A stretch of DNA of 64,000 nt, from contig JBBRMM010000004.1 in assembly GCA_038230835.1 (NCBI GenBank), positions 1 through 64,000 on the forward strand, written 5' to 3'. The position numbers and the translations under genes were made by a program. A model generated the notes under the pieces. That model made no database searches. It saw only the letters and a list, made by a program, of their open reading frames with translations, and was not told the origin of the DNA. This DNA comes from DASUHT01 sp038230835. GTDB taxonomy: Bacteria; Actinomycetota; Thermoleophilia; Gaiellales; JAICJC01. Shown piece after piece: positions 55,374 to 64,000 of this stretch. Within the stretch, counting starts at the first letter, position 1; every line of letters starts with the position of its first letter.

Positions 55374-57298
55374 CCGGTCGGCTTGAGCGACCGCGCGATG
55401 GCGATCATGTCAGCGTTCGAGAGCCCGTCCAGGAGGGTGTTCTGCACCCAGTAGGCAACGTGGTGGACGTTGTCGATGATGGCCACGATGTGGATGTGGG
55501 CGCCGTTGAAGTAGAAGCTGTAGCTGCGTCCGTCGAGGTGGCGGACGGCGCTTGGGTTGTAGAGGATCGGCGCCTGCACGAACCGCGTCTCCTCGATCCC
55601 CCAGTAAGCGCCGGGTGTCTGATTGAAGTACCAGTATGCGTACACGGAGTTCTGGCCCTTGCCCGCTGCATTGATCGTGTAGTGGCGGATCGGCTGCGTG
55701 GCGCTGAACGCCTGGAGCTGTGACGCCGAGTTGACCGCGGTCGGGTACAGCCCCGGCAGGTGGGCGGCATGTGCGGCGGCGCGGAAGTCGGTGCGGTAGG
55801 ACTGCGTGGCGATCATGTCGGTCGGTAGCTTGACCGGCTTGGTGACGGGCGGGTGGAGCTTCAGCAACCCCGGGTAGTCGGCGCCCAGGATCAGCACGAT
55901 GTTCGCGGTCTGCGTGAATTTCGGCGGCACCGGCAGCGCATAGCCGTGGCCGAGGATGTTGACGATGTCGGCCGCGGCCCTGGCGAAGCCCGGCCGGTAG
56001 TACACCCAGGTGCGCTGGTACCCGGTGGTCGGGGCGTTGGAGCCCTTGGCGTGGTATCCCCAGCCGGCGAGCCCGGCCGCCGCCTTGGAGGCGAGCCCCG
56101 ACCGCCTGGTGCCGTTGAGCGTCGCCACCTTGACCTTGGACGGTTCGATCCCCGGCTTGAACGCATGCCTCTTCGGCTTCGGGTGCGGGAGCTGTGATCC
56201 GGGTTGGTGCACCAACTGCGGATGCAGGAACTCGTACACCGCTCGGTGGATGTCGGAGGGGGAGTCCGTGACCACCGACGCACCGTTGATGTCCGCCGTC
56301 GTCTCGCCGGAGAGCCTCGCCGAGACGATGTGGCCGTGGATCTTCGAGATCAGTCCGGCGTAGTCCTGGATGGTCGAGAGGTTGATGTTGTTGCCGGTTA
56401 TGTCCACGTTGTTGGAGATGTCATCCAGCACGTTGTGGATCGCATTCAGATCGGAGAGGTGGAAGCCGTGGAAGCGGTTGACCATCGCCTGCTGAAACTG
56501 GCGCAGGAAGGTCTGCTGGCGCGCGTTGCGATAGAAGTCGGAGTCGTTGTGCCGGTAGCGGGAGAAGGAGAGTGCGTTCTGCCCGCTCAGCAGCTGGTAG
56601 CCAGGGGCCACACTGATCGCGGAGTAGGTCTCCGAGGTCGGCAGCCCGGCGTTGGAGTGCTGGTAGTTCTGGTCGACCGGGACGTAGACGCCGCCGATGT
56701 CGTTGACCAGGTTGGTGAAGCCGTGGAAGTTGACCGTCACCAGGTACTGCGGCTTGACGCCCGTAACCGACTCGACGGTCTTCACCGCGAGCAGCGGACC
56801 GCCGTCGCTGTAGGCCGCGTTGATCTTGTCCGAGCCGTAGCCCGGGATGTCGACGTACAGGTCGCGGGGGAGCGAGAGCAGCGACATCAGGCCAGTCTTG
56901 GGATCGACCCGGACGAGAATCAGGGTGTCCGACCGAGACGGCGCGCCGCTCCCGTCGGCGTAGCGGTGGTCGGAGCCGATGATCAGCGCGATCGCGGGCT
57001 GCTGGGCCACCGAAAGCGTCGGGTCGTTGTGGCCCAGGATCGGTATGACCTTCTTCTCCGCCGGTGTCGAGTTCGTGAGGTGCTGCAGGTCGTTGTACAG
57101 CCACCAACCAACCGCCGCCGCGACCGCGAGCACGAGGGTGAACACGCTGCCGACCGTCCAGTAGATGATCCGCCGCGTGCGCGAGCGCCGCTTCTTGGGC
57201 TTGCGCGGTCCGCCGCCGGTCCCGCCGTACACGGTCATGCCCGCTCTCGGCGGGGGAGGACCGTCGGACGGCCCTCTGGGCGGGGTCTGTGTGGCCAA
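55370..57298 (-). CDS. LCP (LytR-CpsA-Psr) glycopolymer ligase with extra C-terminal domain
   Basis: The 642-residue membrane protein has a basic N-terminus, one helix (about 44-68), an LCP domain (IALIIGSDHRYADGSGAPSR, LILVRVDPKTGLMSLLSLPR, GYGSDKINAAYSDGGP) and a LytR_C domain (SKVKVATLNGTRRSGLASKA through TANIVLILG). About 145 further residues (TDMIATQSYRTDFRAAAHAA to the end) form an added domain with Trp/Tyr-rich strands. LCP enzymes attach glycopolymers to peptidoglycan. It heads the ugd operon. Confidence 0.9.
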   Translation of the reverse strand: MATQTPPRGPSDGPPPPRAGMTVYGGTGGGPRKPKKRRSRTRRIIYWTVGSVFTLVLAVAAAVGWWLYNDLQHLTNSTPAEKKVIPILGHNDPTLSVAQQPAIALIIGSDHRYADGSGAPSRSDTLILVRVDPKTGLMSLLSLPRDLYVDIPGYGSDKINAAYSDGGPLLAVKTVESVTGVKPQYLVTVNFHGFTNLVNDIGGVYVPVDQNYQHSNAGLPTSETYSAISVAPGYQLLSGQNALSFSRYRHNDSDFYRNARQQTFLRQFQQAMVNRFHGFHLSDLNAIHNVLDDISNNVDITGNNINLSTIQDYAGLISKIHGHIVSARLSGETTADINGASVVTDSPSDIHRAVYEFLHPQLVHQPGSQLPHPKPKRHAFKPGIEPSKVKVATLNGTRRSGLASKAAAGLAGWGYHAKGSNAPTTGYQRTWVYYRPGFARAAADIVNILGHGYALPVPPKFTQTANIVLILGADYPGLLKLHPPVTKPVKLPTDMIATQSYRTDFRAAAHAAHLPGLYPTAVNSASQLQAFSATQPIRHYTINAAGKGQNSVYAYWYFNQTPGAYWGIEETRFVQAPILYNPSAVRHLDGRSYSFYFNGAHIHIVAIIDNVHHVAYWVQNTLLDGLSNADMIAIARSLKPTG

Positions 57299-57381
57299 GG
57301 TTCTGAGGAGACGCGAGGGGCCGCGCCAGGCGAGGCCCGGACGAGTATAGACCGGCTATTCGCCGCGACTTGCCGTATTCC

Positions 57382-58485
57382 TCAGGCTGCTCCAATCTGC
57401 GACAAACCTGTCACGAACTCCCGCAGCACCCGGCGGTAGACCGCCAGCGAGTCGATCTGCACGTGCTCGTCGGGCCCGTGGTGACCCGCCCCGACCGGTC
57501 CGAACTCGACGGCAGGCACCCCCCGGGCGAGGAACACCGAGGCGTCGGACGCGCCGTTGCGGCCGACGCCCAGGGCGGGCCCGGGATGGTGCGCGCGCAC
57601 CGCGTGGCGCAGGGCGGCGACGTGGGCGCAGTGCGGATCGACCCGGGCCGCCGGCACGTGGTAGTGGGCGCTCACGCGGGCACCCAGCGAGCTCACCTGG
57701 CGGATCACCTCAGCGGGGTCCTGAGCGGGCAGGTAGCGCACGTCGACGTGGATCACGCAGCGGTCGGGCACACGGTTCACCGCGTCACCGCCGGCGATCC
57801 GGCCGAGGTTCACCGACGGCCCGTCGAACAGTTCCGAGCGTTCGTGCACGAACGGCAACTCGCCGATTCGGCGGAAGAGCTCCACCGCCTTGAGCACCGC
57901 GTTCTCGCCCAGCCACGGGGTCGACCCGTGCGCCGAGCGCCCCTCGACCTCGATCCGCAGCACCAGTGCACCCTTGGCCTGGACGCCGATGTGCAGGTCG
58001 GTCGGCTCGCCGCAGATCGCGAACTCGCCCAGGTGGCCCTCGTCGGCCAACCGGGCGGTCACCTTGGCGTCCAGCGAGTCGGCCTCGGACTCCTCGTCCG
58101 GTGCGATCAAGAGCTCCACGCGAACACCCGGGAACGTCTCGGGCTCTGGTGCGAGATCGGCGAGGGCCGACAGCATGGCGGCCAGCGCACCCTTCATGTC
58201 GTACGCGCCGCGGCCGTACAGGCGGCCGTCCGAGCGGATCGCGGTGAACTGCTCGACCCGCCCCGGGACGACGTCCACGTGGCTCGACCAGATCACGGTG
58301 CGGGGACCCTGGCCGGCGCTCGCCACCACCGCCGGCAGTCCGTTGATCTCGAGCTCGCGGTGGGCGATCCCGCTGGCCTGCAGCCACCCGCACACGAATC
58401 CCACCGCGTCACGCACGCCCTCGGGCCGCGAGCTGTCGTAGGAGATCAGTCGCTCGGCCAGCAGGAGCTCATCGGCGGGTGGCAT
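57382..58485 (-). CDS. M20-family metallopeptidase/deacylase (DapE/ArgE-like)
   Basis: From the ATG at 58485 the 367-residue enzyme has VIWSSHVDVVPGR, GRGAYDMKGALAAML, LLIAPDEESEADSLDA and a late ASDASVFLARGVPAVEFGPV with GHHGPDEHV. This is the two-zinc M20 set. It could remove succinyl, acetyl or another acyl group from an amino acid. The longer frame to 58881 overlaps the divergent oxidase and is not used. Confidence 0.9.
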   Translation of the reverse strand: MPPADELLLAERLISYDSSRPEGVRDAVGFVCGWLQASGIAHRELEINGLPAVVASAGQGPRTVIWSSHVDVVPGRVEQFTAIRSDGRLYGRGAYDMKGALAAMLSALADLAPEPETFPGVRVELLIAPDEESEADSLDAKVTARLADEGHLGEFAICGEPTDLHIGVQAKGALVLRIEVEGRSAHGSTPWLGENAVLKAVELFRRIGELPFVHERSELFDGPSVNLGRIAGGDAVNRVPDRCVIHVDVRYLPAQDPAEVIRQVSSLGARVSAHYHVPAARVDPHCAHVAALRHAVRAHHPGPALGVGRNGASDASVFLARGVPAVEFGPVGAGHHGPDEHVQIDSLAVYRRVLREFVTGLSQIGAA

Positions 58486-58522
58486 GCGCCAATGGTTGCA
58501 GAGCCGATAGGGTGCTGGCGCA

Positions 58523-59800
58523 ATGAGCGACCTCTCGCTGTGGCAGGCGCAGCACGACTGGGTCGGATTCGCGCCTGTCAGCGGAGCGGTGCGCACCGAC
58601 GTGGCGGTGATCGGTGCAGGCGTGACAGGGGCTTCGGCCGCCCGCCGGCTCCTCGACCACGGGCTGGCGGTGGTCGTGCTCGACGCTCGCACCGCCGCCG
58701 GAGGCGCCAGCGGCCGGAACGGCGGCTTCGCCACCGCCGGCACCGAGCTCGCGCATTCCGAGCTTGTGCGACGGATCGGGGCCGGTCCGGCCGCCGACCT
58801 GCACGCATTCACCGAGCGCGCGCTGGACGAGATGCTGGCGCTCGCCGTGGAGTTCGGCGTGCCGCACGCCGTGCGCCGCACGGGCGGCCTGTGGCTCGCC
58901 GACAGCGGCGAGCGGGACGAGCTCGAGGCGTCGGTGGAGGCCCTGACCGAGGCCGGGATCGAGTGCCGGCTGGCGCCAGAACTGATACCGGAGCCGCTTC
59001 GCCGCCAGTATCAGACCGCCGCGGTGTTCCCCCGAAACGGCGACATCATGCCTGCCGCATGGGTGCGAGCGCTGGTCGCGGACGCGGCGGCCAGAGGCGT
59101 GGTCGTGCACGAGGCAAGCGCCGTCGCGGCGATCGAAGGAGGCGGGGAGGCCGGCTGGACCGCGCACACAGCCGGTGGCCGGGTGGATGCCCAGGCGGTG
59201 CTGGTCGCCTGCGACGGGCTGATCCCCGCGATCGCCGCGGAGCTGGACGGGATCGTCTACCCGGTGCGCGGCCAGATGCTCGCGACCGAACCACTGGCCG
59301 ACACCGTGGTGACGATGCCGACCCACTGCGACCACGGCTTCTTCTACTTCCAGCCGACGGTTGACGGACGGCTGGCGCTGGGTGGCGGACGGAGGGCGGC
59401 GCTGGAGAGTGAATACACGGCCGACGAGCGGATCACCGACGCCGTGCAGGCGGCGCTCGACCGGTTCCTGACCGAGCGGCTGGGGCTGCACGGCGCCCGC
59501 GTGGCCCGCCGCTGGGCGGGCATCATGGGATTCAGCGCCGATCTGCTGCCGGTGGTCGGTGAGCTTCCCGGCCGCCCGGGGCTCTACGTCAGCGGTGGCT
59601 ACAGCGGTGTCGGCAACGTGCAGGGGTACGCGTGTGGGCAGATCGCCGCCGACCTGATCGCCGTCGGCAGCCACCCCCAGGCTCCGCCCTACCGACCGGA
59701 ACGCTTCCTGGTGGACGGGCGGCTGCGGCCCGCGGCCGATCAGCTCGAGAAGTCAGCCAGCCGGGCGGCCTGCTGCGCGACCGATTCCGCCGCAGGCTGA
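58523..59800 (+). CDS. FAD-dependent oxidoreductase (DAO/PuuB-like)
   Basis: The 425-residue protein has VAVIGAGVTGASAARRLLDH and the SGRNGGFATAG block near the flavin. It ends with a DAO C-terminus (GLYVSGGYSGVGNVQGYACG). This matches the group of gamma-glutamylputrescine oxidase and related amine oxidases. A link to the permease/PuuD-like/aminotransferase genes 48 kb away is inference. The 3' end overlaps the next, convergent gene by 61 bases. Confidence 0.88.
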   Translation: MSDLSLWQAQHDWVGFAPVSGAVRTDVAVIGAGVTGASAARRLLDHGLAVVVLDARTAAGGASGRNGGFATAGTELAHSELVRRIGAGPAADLHAFTERALDEMLALAVEFGVPHAVRRTGGLWLADSGERDELEASVEALTEAGIECRLAPELIPEPLRRQYQTAAVFPRNGDIMPAAWVRALVADAAARGVVVHEASAVAAIEGGGEAGWTAHTAGGRVDAQAVLVACDGLIPAIAAELDGIVYPVRGQMLATEPLADTVVTMPTHCDHGFFYFQPTVDGRLALGGGRRAALESEYTADERITDAVQAALDRFLTERLGLHGARVARRWAGIMGFSADLLPVVGELPGRPGLYVSGGYSGVGNVQGYACGQIAADLIAVGSHPQAPPYRPERFLVDGRLRPAADQLEKSASRAACCATDSAAG

Positions 59801-60573
59801 AACCACGGGTAGGCATCGGTCAGGAAGAGGCCGTAGGCGGCCAGTCGGGCACCGTACCGCCAGGCCTGCTCGAGCACGTCAGCGACGCCTTCGGGCACGC
59901 GCCCGGCGACCACGACCGACGCCAGGACGACCGGGAAGCACACCACCAGCACAGCCCACTCGAGCACGCCGACCGCCAGTGCAGGCACGATCAGCACGGG
60001 ACGCAGGAGGGCGGCGACCCGGCCCGACGGGCGGTGTCCCGCGTCCACCGTGAGCCCATCTCCGGGGAAGCCGAGCAGACTCCCGAAGCAGCCCGTGCGC
60101 ACTCCGGCGTCGAGCAGGTGCGCCGCCACCGCATCCACCGGGTCGGGAAGCCGGCCGGCGGCGGTGCGGATCAACCAGGCCGCCACTGACACCGGCAGGC
60201 CGATGGCGATCGTGAGCAGCTGTGCCAGCCACCACCCGGGGGCCAGCAACACCGTCGCGCGCCCACGCCTCGGCGAACGGGTGACGGTGAAGCTGACCGG
60301 GTTGCGAGCGTGTGCTCGCACCCAGAACGGCGCCACCGGGTCGAGCGGCGCCGGCGCCGCGAGCGAACGGCCGCACGCGGTGCAGAACGCGGCGCCCTCG
60401 ACCAGAGACGCGCCGCAGCGGACACAGAACCGGTGCTGTGCCGATGCGCCAAGCTCGGGCTCAGGAGCCGGCGGGCGCGGCGCCAAACCGGCGCCGCAGG
60501 ATGTGCAGTATGCCGCCGAGCCGGCGCCCACAGCACCGCAGACGGTGCAGAAGCGCGTCGGCTCGACGCTCAC
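59740..60573 (-). CDS. Double zinc-ribbon membrane protein with DUF4389-like region
   Basis: The 277-residue protein has two zinc ribbons (CTVCGAVGAGSAAYCTSCGA and CVRCGASLVEGAAFCTACGR) and several membrane helices. The C-terminal AWRYGARLAAYGLFLTDAYP resembles DUF4389-type endings. The role is unknown. It overlaps the atpC start by 4 bases at its own 5' end, so it follows ATP synthase genes on the same strand. Confidence 0.78.
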   Translation of the reverse strand: MSVEPTRFCTVCGAVGAGSAAYCTSCGAGLAPRPPAPEPELGASAQHRFCVRCGASLVEGAAFCTACGRSLAAPAPLDPVAPFWVRAHARNPVSFTVTRSPRRGRATVLLAPGWWLAQLLTIAIGLPVSVAAWLIRTAAGRLPDPVDAVAAHLLDAGVRTGCFGSLLGFPGDGLTVDAGHRPSGRVAALLRPVLIVPALAVGVLEWAVLVVCFPVVLASVVVAGRVPEGVADVLEQAWRYGARLAAYGLFLTDAYPWFQPAAESVAQQAARLADFSS

Positions 60574-60983
60574 CCGGTGGCGGTAGCCACGAGCGCCTCG
60601 GCGAAGTGCAGCTCGCGGCGGGCCGCGTGCGCATCGCCCTCACCCGCCTCGGCCTGAACCAGCGCCGCCTGCGCGCGCTCGAGTCGGCTGCGGGCCTCGG
60701 CGGCGTCGATCGACCCCGCCTCGACCGCTTCTCCGACCAGCACCCGAGCCTCGTTCTTGCGCACCTGCAGGTACCCGTGATCGGCGGCGAACCGGTGCAC
60801 CTCGCCCTGCTCGTCGGTGATCCGGATCTCACCTGCCCGCAGCAGCGATATCAGCGGCGCATGGTTGGCCAGGATGCCCAGCTGCCCGGCCTCGCCGGGT
60901 ACGATCAGCCGCTGGGCGTCGGCTCCGAAGACGACGCCCTCGGGAGTCACCAGCTCGACCGGGTAGGGGGTGAACTCGGCCAC
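60570..60983 (-). CDS. atpC: ATP synthase epsilon subunit
   Basis: The 137-residue protein has PYPVELVTPEGVVFGADAQR, PGEAGQLGILANHAPLISLL and a C-terminal helical pair ending in ALVATATG, the epsilon layout. It couples the rotor to F1. It directly follows atpD with no gap. Confidence 0.95.
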   Translation of the reverse strand: MAEFTPYPVELVTPEGVVFGADAQRLIVPGEAGQLGILANHAPLISLLRAGEIRITDEQGEVHRFAADHGYLQVRKNEARVLVGEAVEAGSIDAAEARSRLERAQAALVQAEAGEGDAHAARRELHFAEALVATATG

Positions 60984-62423
<1,440 letters not shown>

Positions 62424-62476
62424 GTAACTCCTTCGTGCGCGCTGAAAGCAGGCGGTTTACTGGCTCGGGGAGCCGG

Positions 62477-62485
62477 ATTGTATCA
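62477..62485 (-). promoter_or_regulatory. Candidate extended -10 element for atpDC
   Basis: TGATACAAT on the minus strand fits TGn-TATAAT, about 55 bases upstream of the atpD ATG. No clear -35 is seen. It supports independent transcription of atpDC. The 62424-62711 stretch holds no recognised gene. Confidence 0.3.
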
Positions 62486-62711
62486 GCCCGTCGCCGGATC
62501 TGACGCTGACTTCGTTACAACCCGGCGGCGCCTGCGAAGCGGCCATGCCGGAAGCCGCCACCAGCGCCTCGGTGGCGGTAATTCGGCGCTGTACCGCTGT
62601 GACTCGAGCGCAGCCGCCACCCGGGCGGCGTGGTCGAGGTGTCAGCAGCGGGATCCGACGCTGGTCGGCACGAACGGCATGTCATCACTGTAGCCGTCGG
62701 CCGGGCGGGCG

Positions 62712-63185
62712 TTACCGGGCGAGGGTCACAGGGCCCGGATGCGGCGAGCGCGCGCTCGTCGAACCGATCATCAGCCGAAGCAGGGCGAACTCGTGATCGG
62801 GTGCGGACGCGCGCACCACCTGGAAGCTCTCCCGATCCGGAAGCGGCTGGGTCGACGGGGACGACACCACGGCCCCGATCCACACCGCCATGGCCGCCCC
62901 GGCCACCGCGAGCGACGAGCGGGCGACGATCCGGCGACGTGCTCCGGAGCTGAGCCGCGCCCGCGTCCGGCGTTGCAAGGGCGCCGAGTGGGCGACCGCC
63001 GGCTGCTGAGCCGGCACCGATCGCACGAGACAGGTCACGCCCCCCATCCGCTCGACCATCGCGGCACACTCCAGGCAGCTGCTCGTGTGCACCTCGAGGC
63101 GGACTCGCTCGATCTCCGAGAGCGGGCCGTCGAGTGCGCACGAGCCAAGCGCCCGCGCCAATTCGCATCCTCGGTTACGACTCAC
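62712..63185 (-). CDS. zf-HC2 / anti-sigma-factor-like membrane protein
   Basis: The 157-residue product has an N-terminal zinc-binding motif, H33-TSS-C37-LE-C40 (HxxxCxxC), followed by a single hydrophobic helix (LAVAGAAMAVWIGAVV) and a short tail. This is the anti-sigma layout of ZAS proteins. No ECF sigma factor gene lies beside it, so the partner is unknown. Confidence 0.7.
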   Translation of the reverse strand: MSRNRGCELARALGSCALDGPLSEIERVRLEVHTSSCLECAAMVERMGGVTCLVRSVPAQQPAVAHSAPLQRRTRARLSSGARRRIVARSSLAVAGAAMAVWIGAVVSSPSTQPLPDRESFQVVRASAPDHEFALLRLMIGSTSARSPHPGPVTLAR

Positions 63186-63219
63186 AGTAAGGGTATTGAC
63201 GGCATCCCTGGCTGGAAGG

Positions 63220-63603
63220 TTAGACCCCGTTGCCGCGCGGGTTCAACGCGAGGCCAAGAATCAGGACGGTCAGGCCCAGGGCCACGAAGGTGACCGAGGT
63301 CAGGAATGCATCGTCAAGCTCGTCCCGGGTGGCCCAACGGGCGGCCCCGCCCAGTCCGCCCAGCAGTCCGCGCGGCTCGATCCGGTCGGGGTTCTCGGCC
63401 CGCACCGGCGCACGGTTCGTGGAGAAGAACCCGGCCGCGACGAAGAGCGCACCGACCAGCTCCAGCCCCACCGACGCCGACCGCCGAGGCGAGGCGCCGA
63501 AGGCCAGCCCGGCGATCACCGACACCAGCGCCGTGACGACCACGACGCCGGCCAGCAGCAGGCCGAACCGGCGCAGGCCGTCCACCAGCTCGCGGCGACG
63601 CAT
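63220..63603 (-). CDS. Small membrane protein
   Basis: From the ATG at 63603 the 127-residue product has about three hydrophobic helices (RFGLLLAGVVVVTALVSVIA, SVGLELVGALFVAAGFF, FVALGLTVLILGLAL). It starts 8 bases after the ABC ATPase stop, so it is likely co-transcribed. The longer frame to 63675 overlaps that gene. No family is recognised. Confidence 0.6.
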   Translation of the reverse strand: MRRRELVDGLRRFGLLLAGVVVVTALVSVIAGLAFGASPRRSASVGLELVGALFVAAGFFSTNRAPVRAENPDRIEPRGLLGGLGGAARWATRDELDDAFLTSVTFVALGLTVLILGLALNPRGNGV

Positions 63604-63611
63604 CCGCGGCC

Positions 63612-64000
63612 CTACGCCGGAGACGAGGACGACCCGACGCGCCCGTCGGGCATGCGCAGATCGGCCATCGGCCACGTCTCCAGCGGGTAGTAGCAGGCGG
63701 CAACGCTGCCGCCGTCCTTGCGCTCGAGGGGTGGCTCGGAGGCATCACATGTATCGGCATGGAAGCGTGGGCAGCGGGGGTGGAAGCGGCAGCCCGCCGG
63801 CGGGTTGATGGGGCTGGGCACCTCGCCCTCGAGCACCATCGGCACCCGGGCCCGCGCGATGTCCGGGTCAGGCACCGGAATGGCCGACAGCAGCGCCCCC
63901 GTGTAGGGGTGGCGGGGGTGGTCGTACAGCGCCGAGCCCGTGCCCAGCTCCACCACCTTGCCCAGGTACATCACGGCGACCCGGTCGGAGACGTGGCGGA
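63612..64000 (-). CDS. Oligopeptide/dipeptide ABC transporter ATP-binding protein, C-terminal part
   Basis: Only the last 129 residues are in the window. They include SDRVAVMYLGKVVELGTG, HPRHPYTGALLSAIPVPDP and the Cys-rich oligo_HPY tail (GCRFHPRCPRFHADTCDASE), the C-terminus of DppD/OppD/F. It should power uptake of peptides or similar solutes. The Walker and signature motifs lie outside the window. Confidence 0.93.
   Translation of the reverse strand, partial: RHVSDRVAVMYLGKVVELGTGSALYDHPRHPYTGALLSAIPVPDPDIARARVPMVLEGEVPSPINPPAGCRFHPRCPRFHADTCDASEPPLERKDGGSVAACYYPLETWPMADLRMPDGRVGSSSSPA

Overview
The window is GC-rich chromosomal DNA, almost fully coding, from an actinobacterium. The comF-hpf-secA-prfB-ftsE-ftsX gene order, GTG starts, 4-bp start/stop overlaps, Tat and Sec signal peptides and many zinc-ribbon membrane proteins all fit. 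A deep branch such as Thermoleophilia (Gaiellales/Solirubrobacterales-like) is my inference and is not proven. Most of the window is ordinary core genome. One insertion-sequence end lies at the left edge and no prophage or CRISPR is seen.

Layout. 0-0.14 kb: 5' end of an IS3-type transposase with its terminal repeat. 0.2-6.8 kb: a secreted repeat protein with an apparent frameshift, a PAP2 phosphatase, and a coupled operon of a membrane-anchored LolA-like protein with an ABC ATPase and permease, then a MarR-like regulator. 6.8-11.3 kb: an SDR, an amino-acid/polyamine permease, a gamma-glutamyl-GABA hydrolase-like amidotransferase and a class III aminotransferase, probably for polyamine or omega-amino-acid catabolism. 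11.3-16.8 kb: small membrane, CBS, amidase, calcium-repeat and GYD proteins. 16.9-21.9 kb: a giant cyclase-AAA-TPR regulator, and a Tat-exported barrel protein with an orphan Hcp. 22-23.4 kb: hypothetical proteins and a lipoprotein.

23.7-27.0 kb holds the trans-translation pair: tmRNA (ssrA) and smpB on the minus strand, separated by three tandem zinc-ribbon/RDD membrane proteins. smpB is coupled to a GcvT-like protein, and two PYROXD2-like FAD oxidoreductases diverge from it. 31.5-32.7 kb is an MFS transporter.

32.8-46.4 kb is a long minus-strand run for envelope growth and protein traffic. In transcription order it is comF, a PAS/GAF sensor kinase coupled to hpf, secA, prfB (with a programmed +1 frameshift), ftsE, ftsX, an RNase R-type nuclease, a penicillin-binding protein and a HAD phosphatase. 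46.4-49.9 kb carries S-adenosylhomocysteine hydrolase, MtnA and a UDP-sugar pyrophosphorylase. 50-52 kb has a decayed membrane gene and a Vgb-type propeller. 52-57.3 kb is an envelope polysaccharide set: LCP ligase, UDP-glucose dehydrogenase, NDP-sugar pyrophosphorylase and phosphoglucose/phosphomannose isomerase. 57.4-64 kb has an M20 deacylase, a PuuB-like oxidase, a zinc-ribbon membrane protein, atpD-atpC apart from the other ATP synthase genes, a zf-HC2 protein, a small membrane protein and the end of an oligopeptide ABC transporter ATPase.

The best signals for follow-up are the retained RF2 frameshift, the Hcp/Tat-barrel pair, the kinase-hpf coupling, the LolA-like ABC operon and the tandem 22-bp-spaced palindromes upstream of the amidase. 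Two genes (at about 253 and 9362) each look one C short, which may be sequencing error or true decay.
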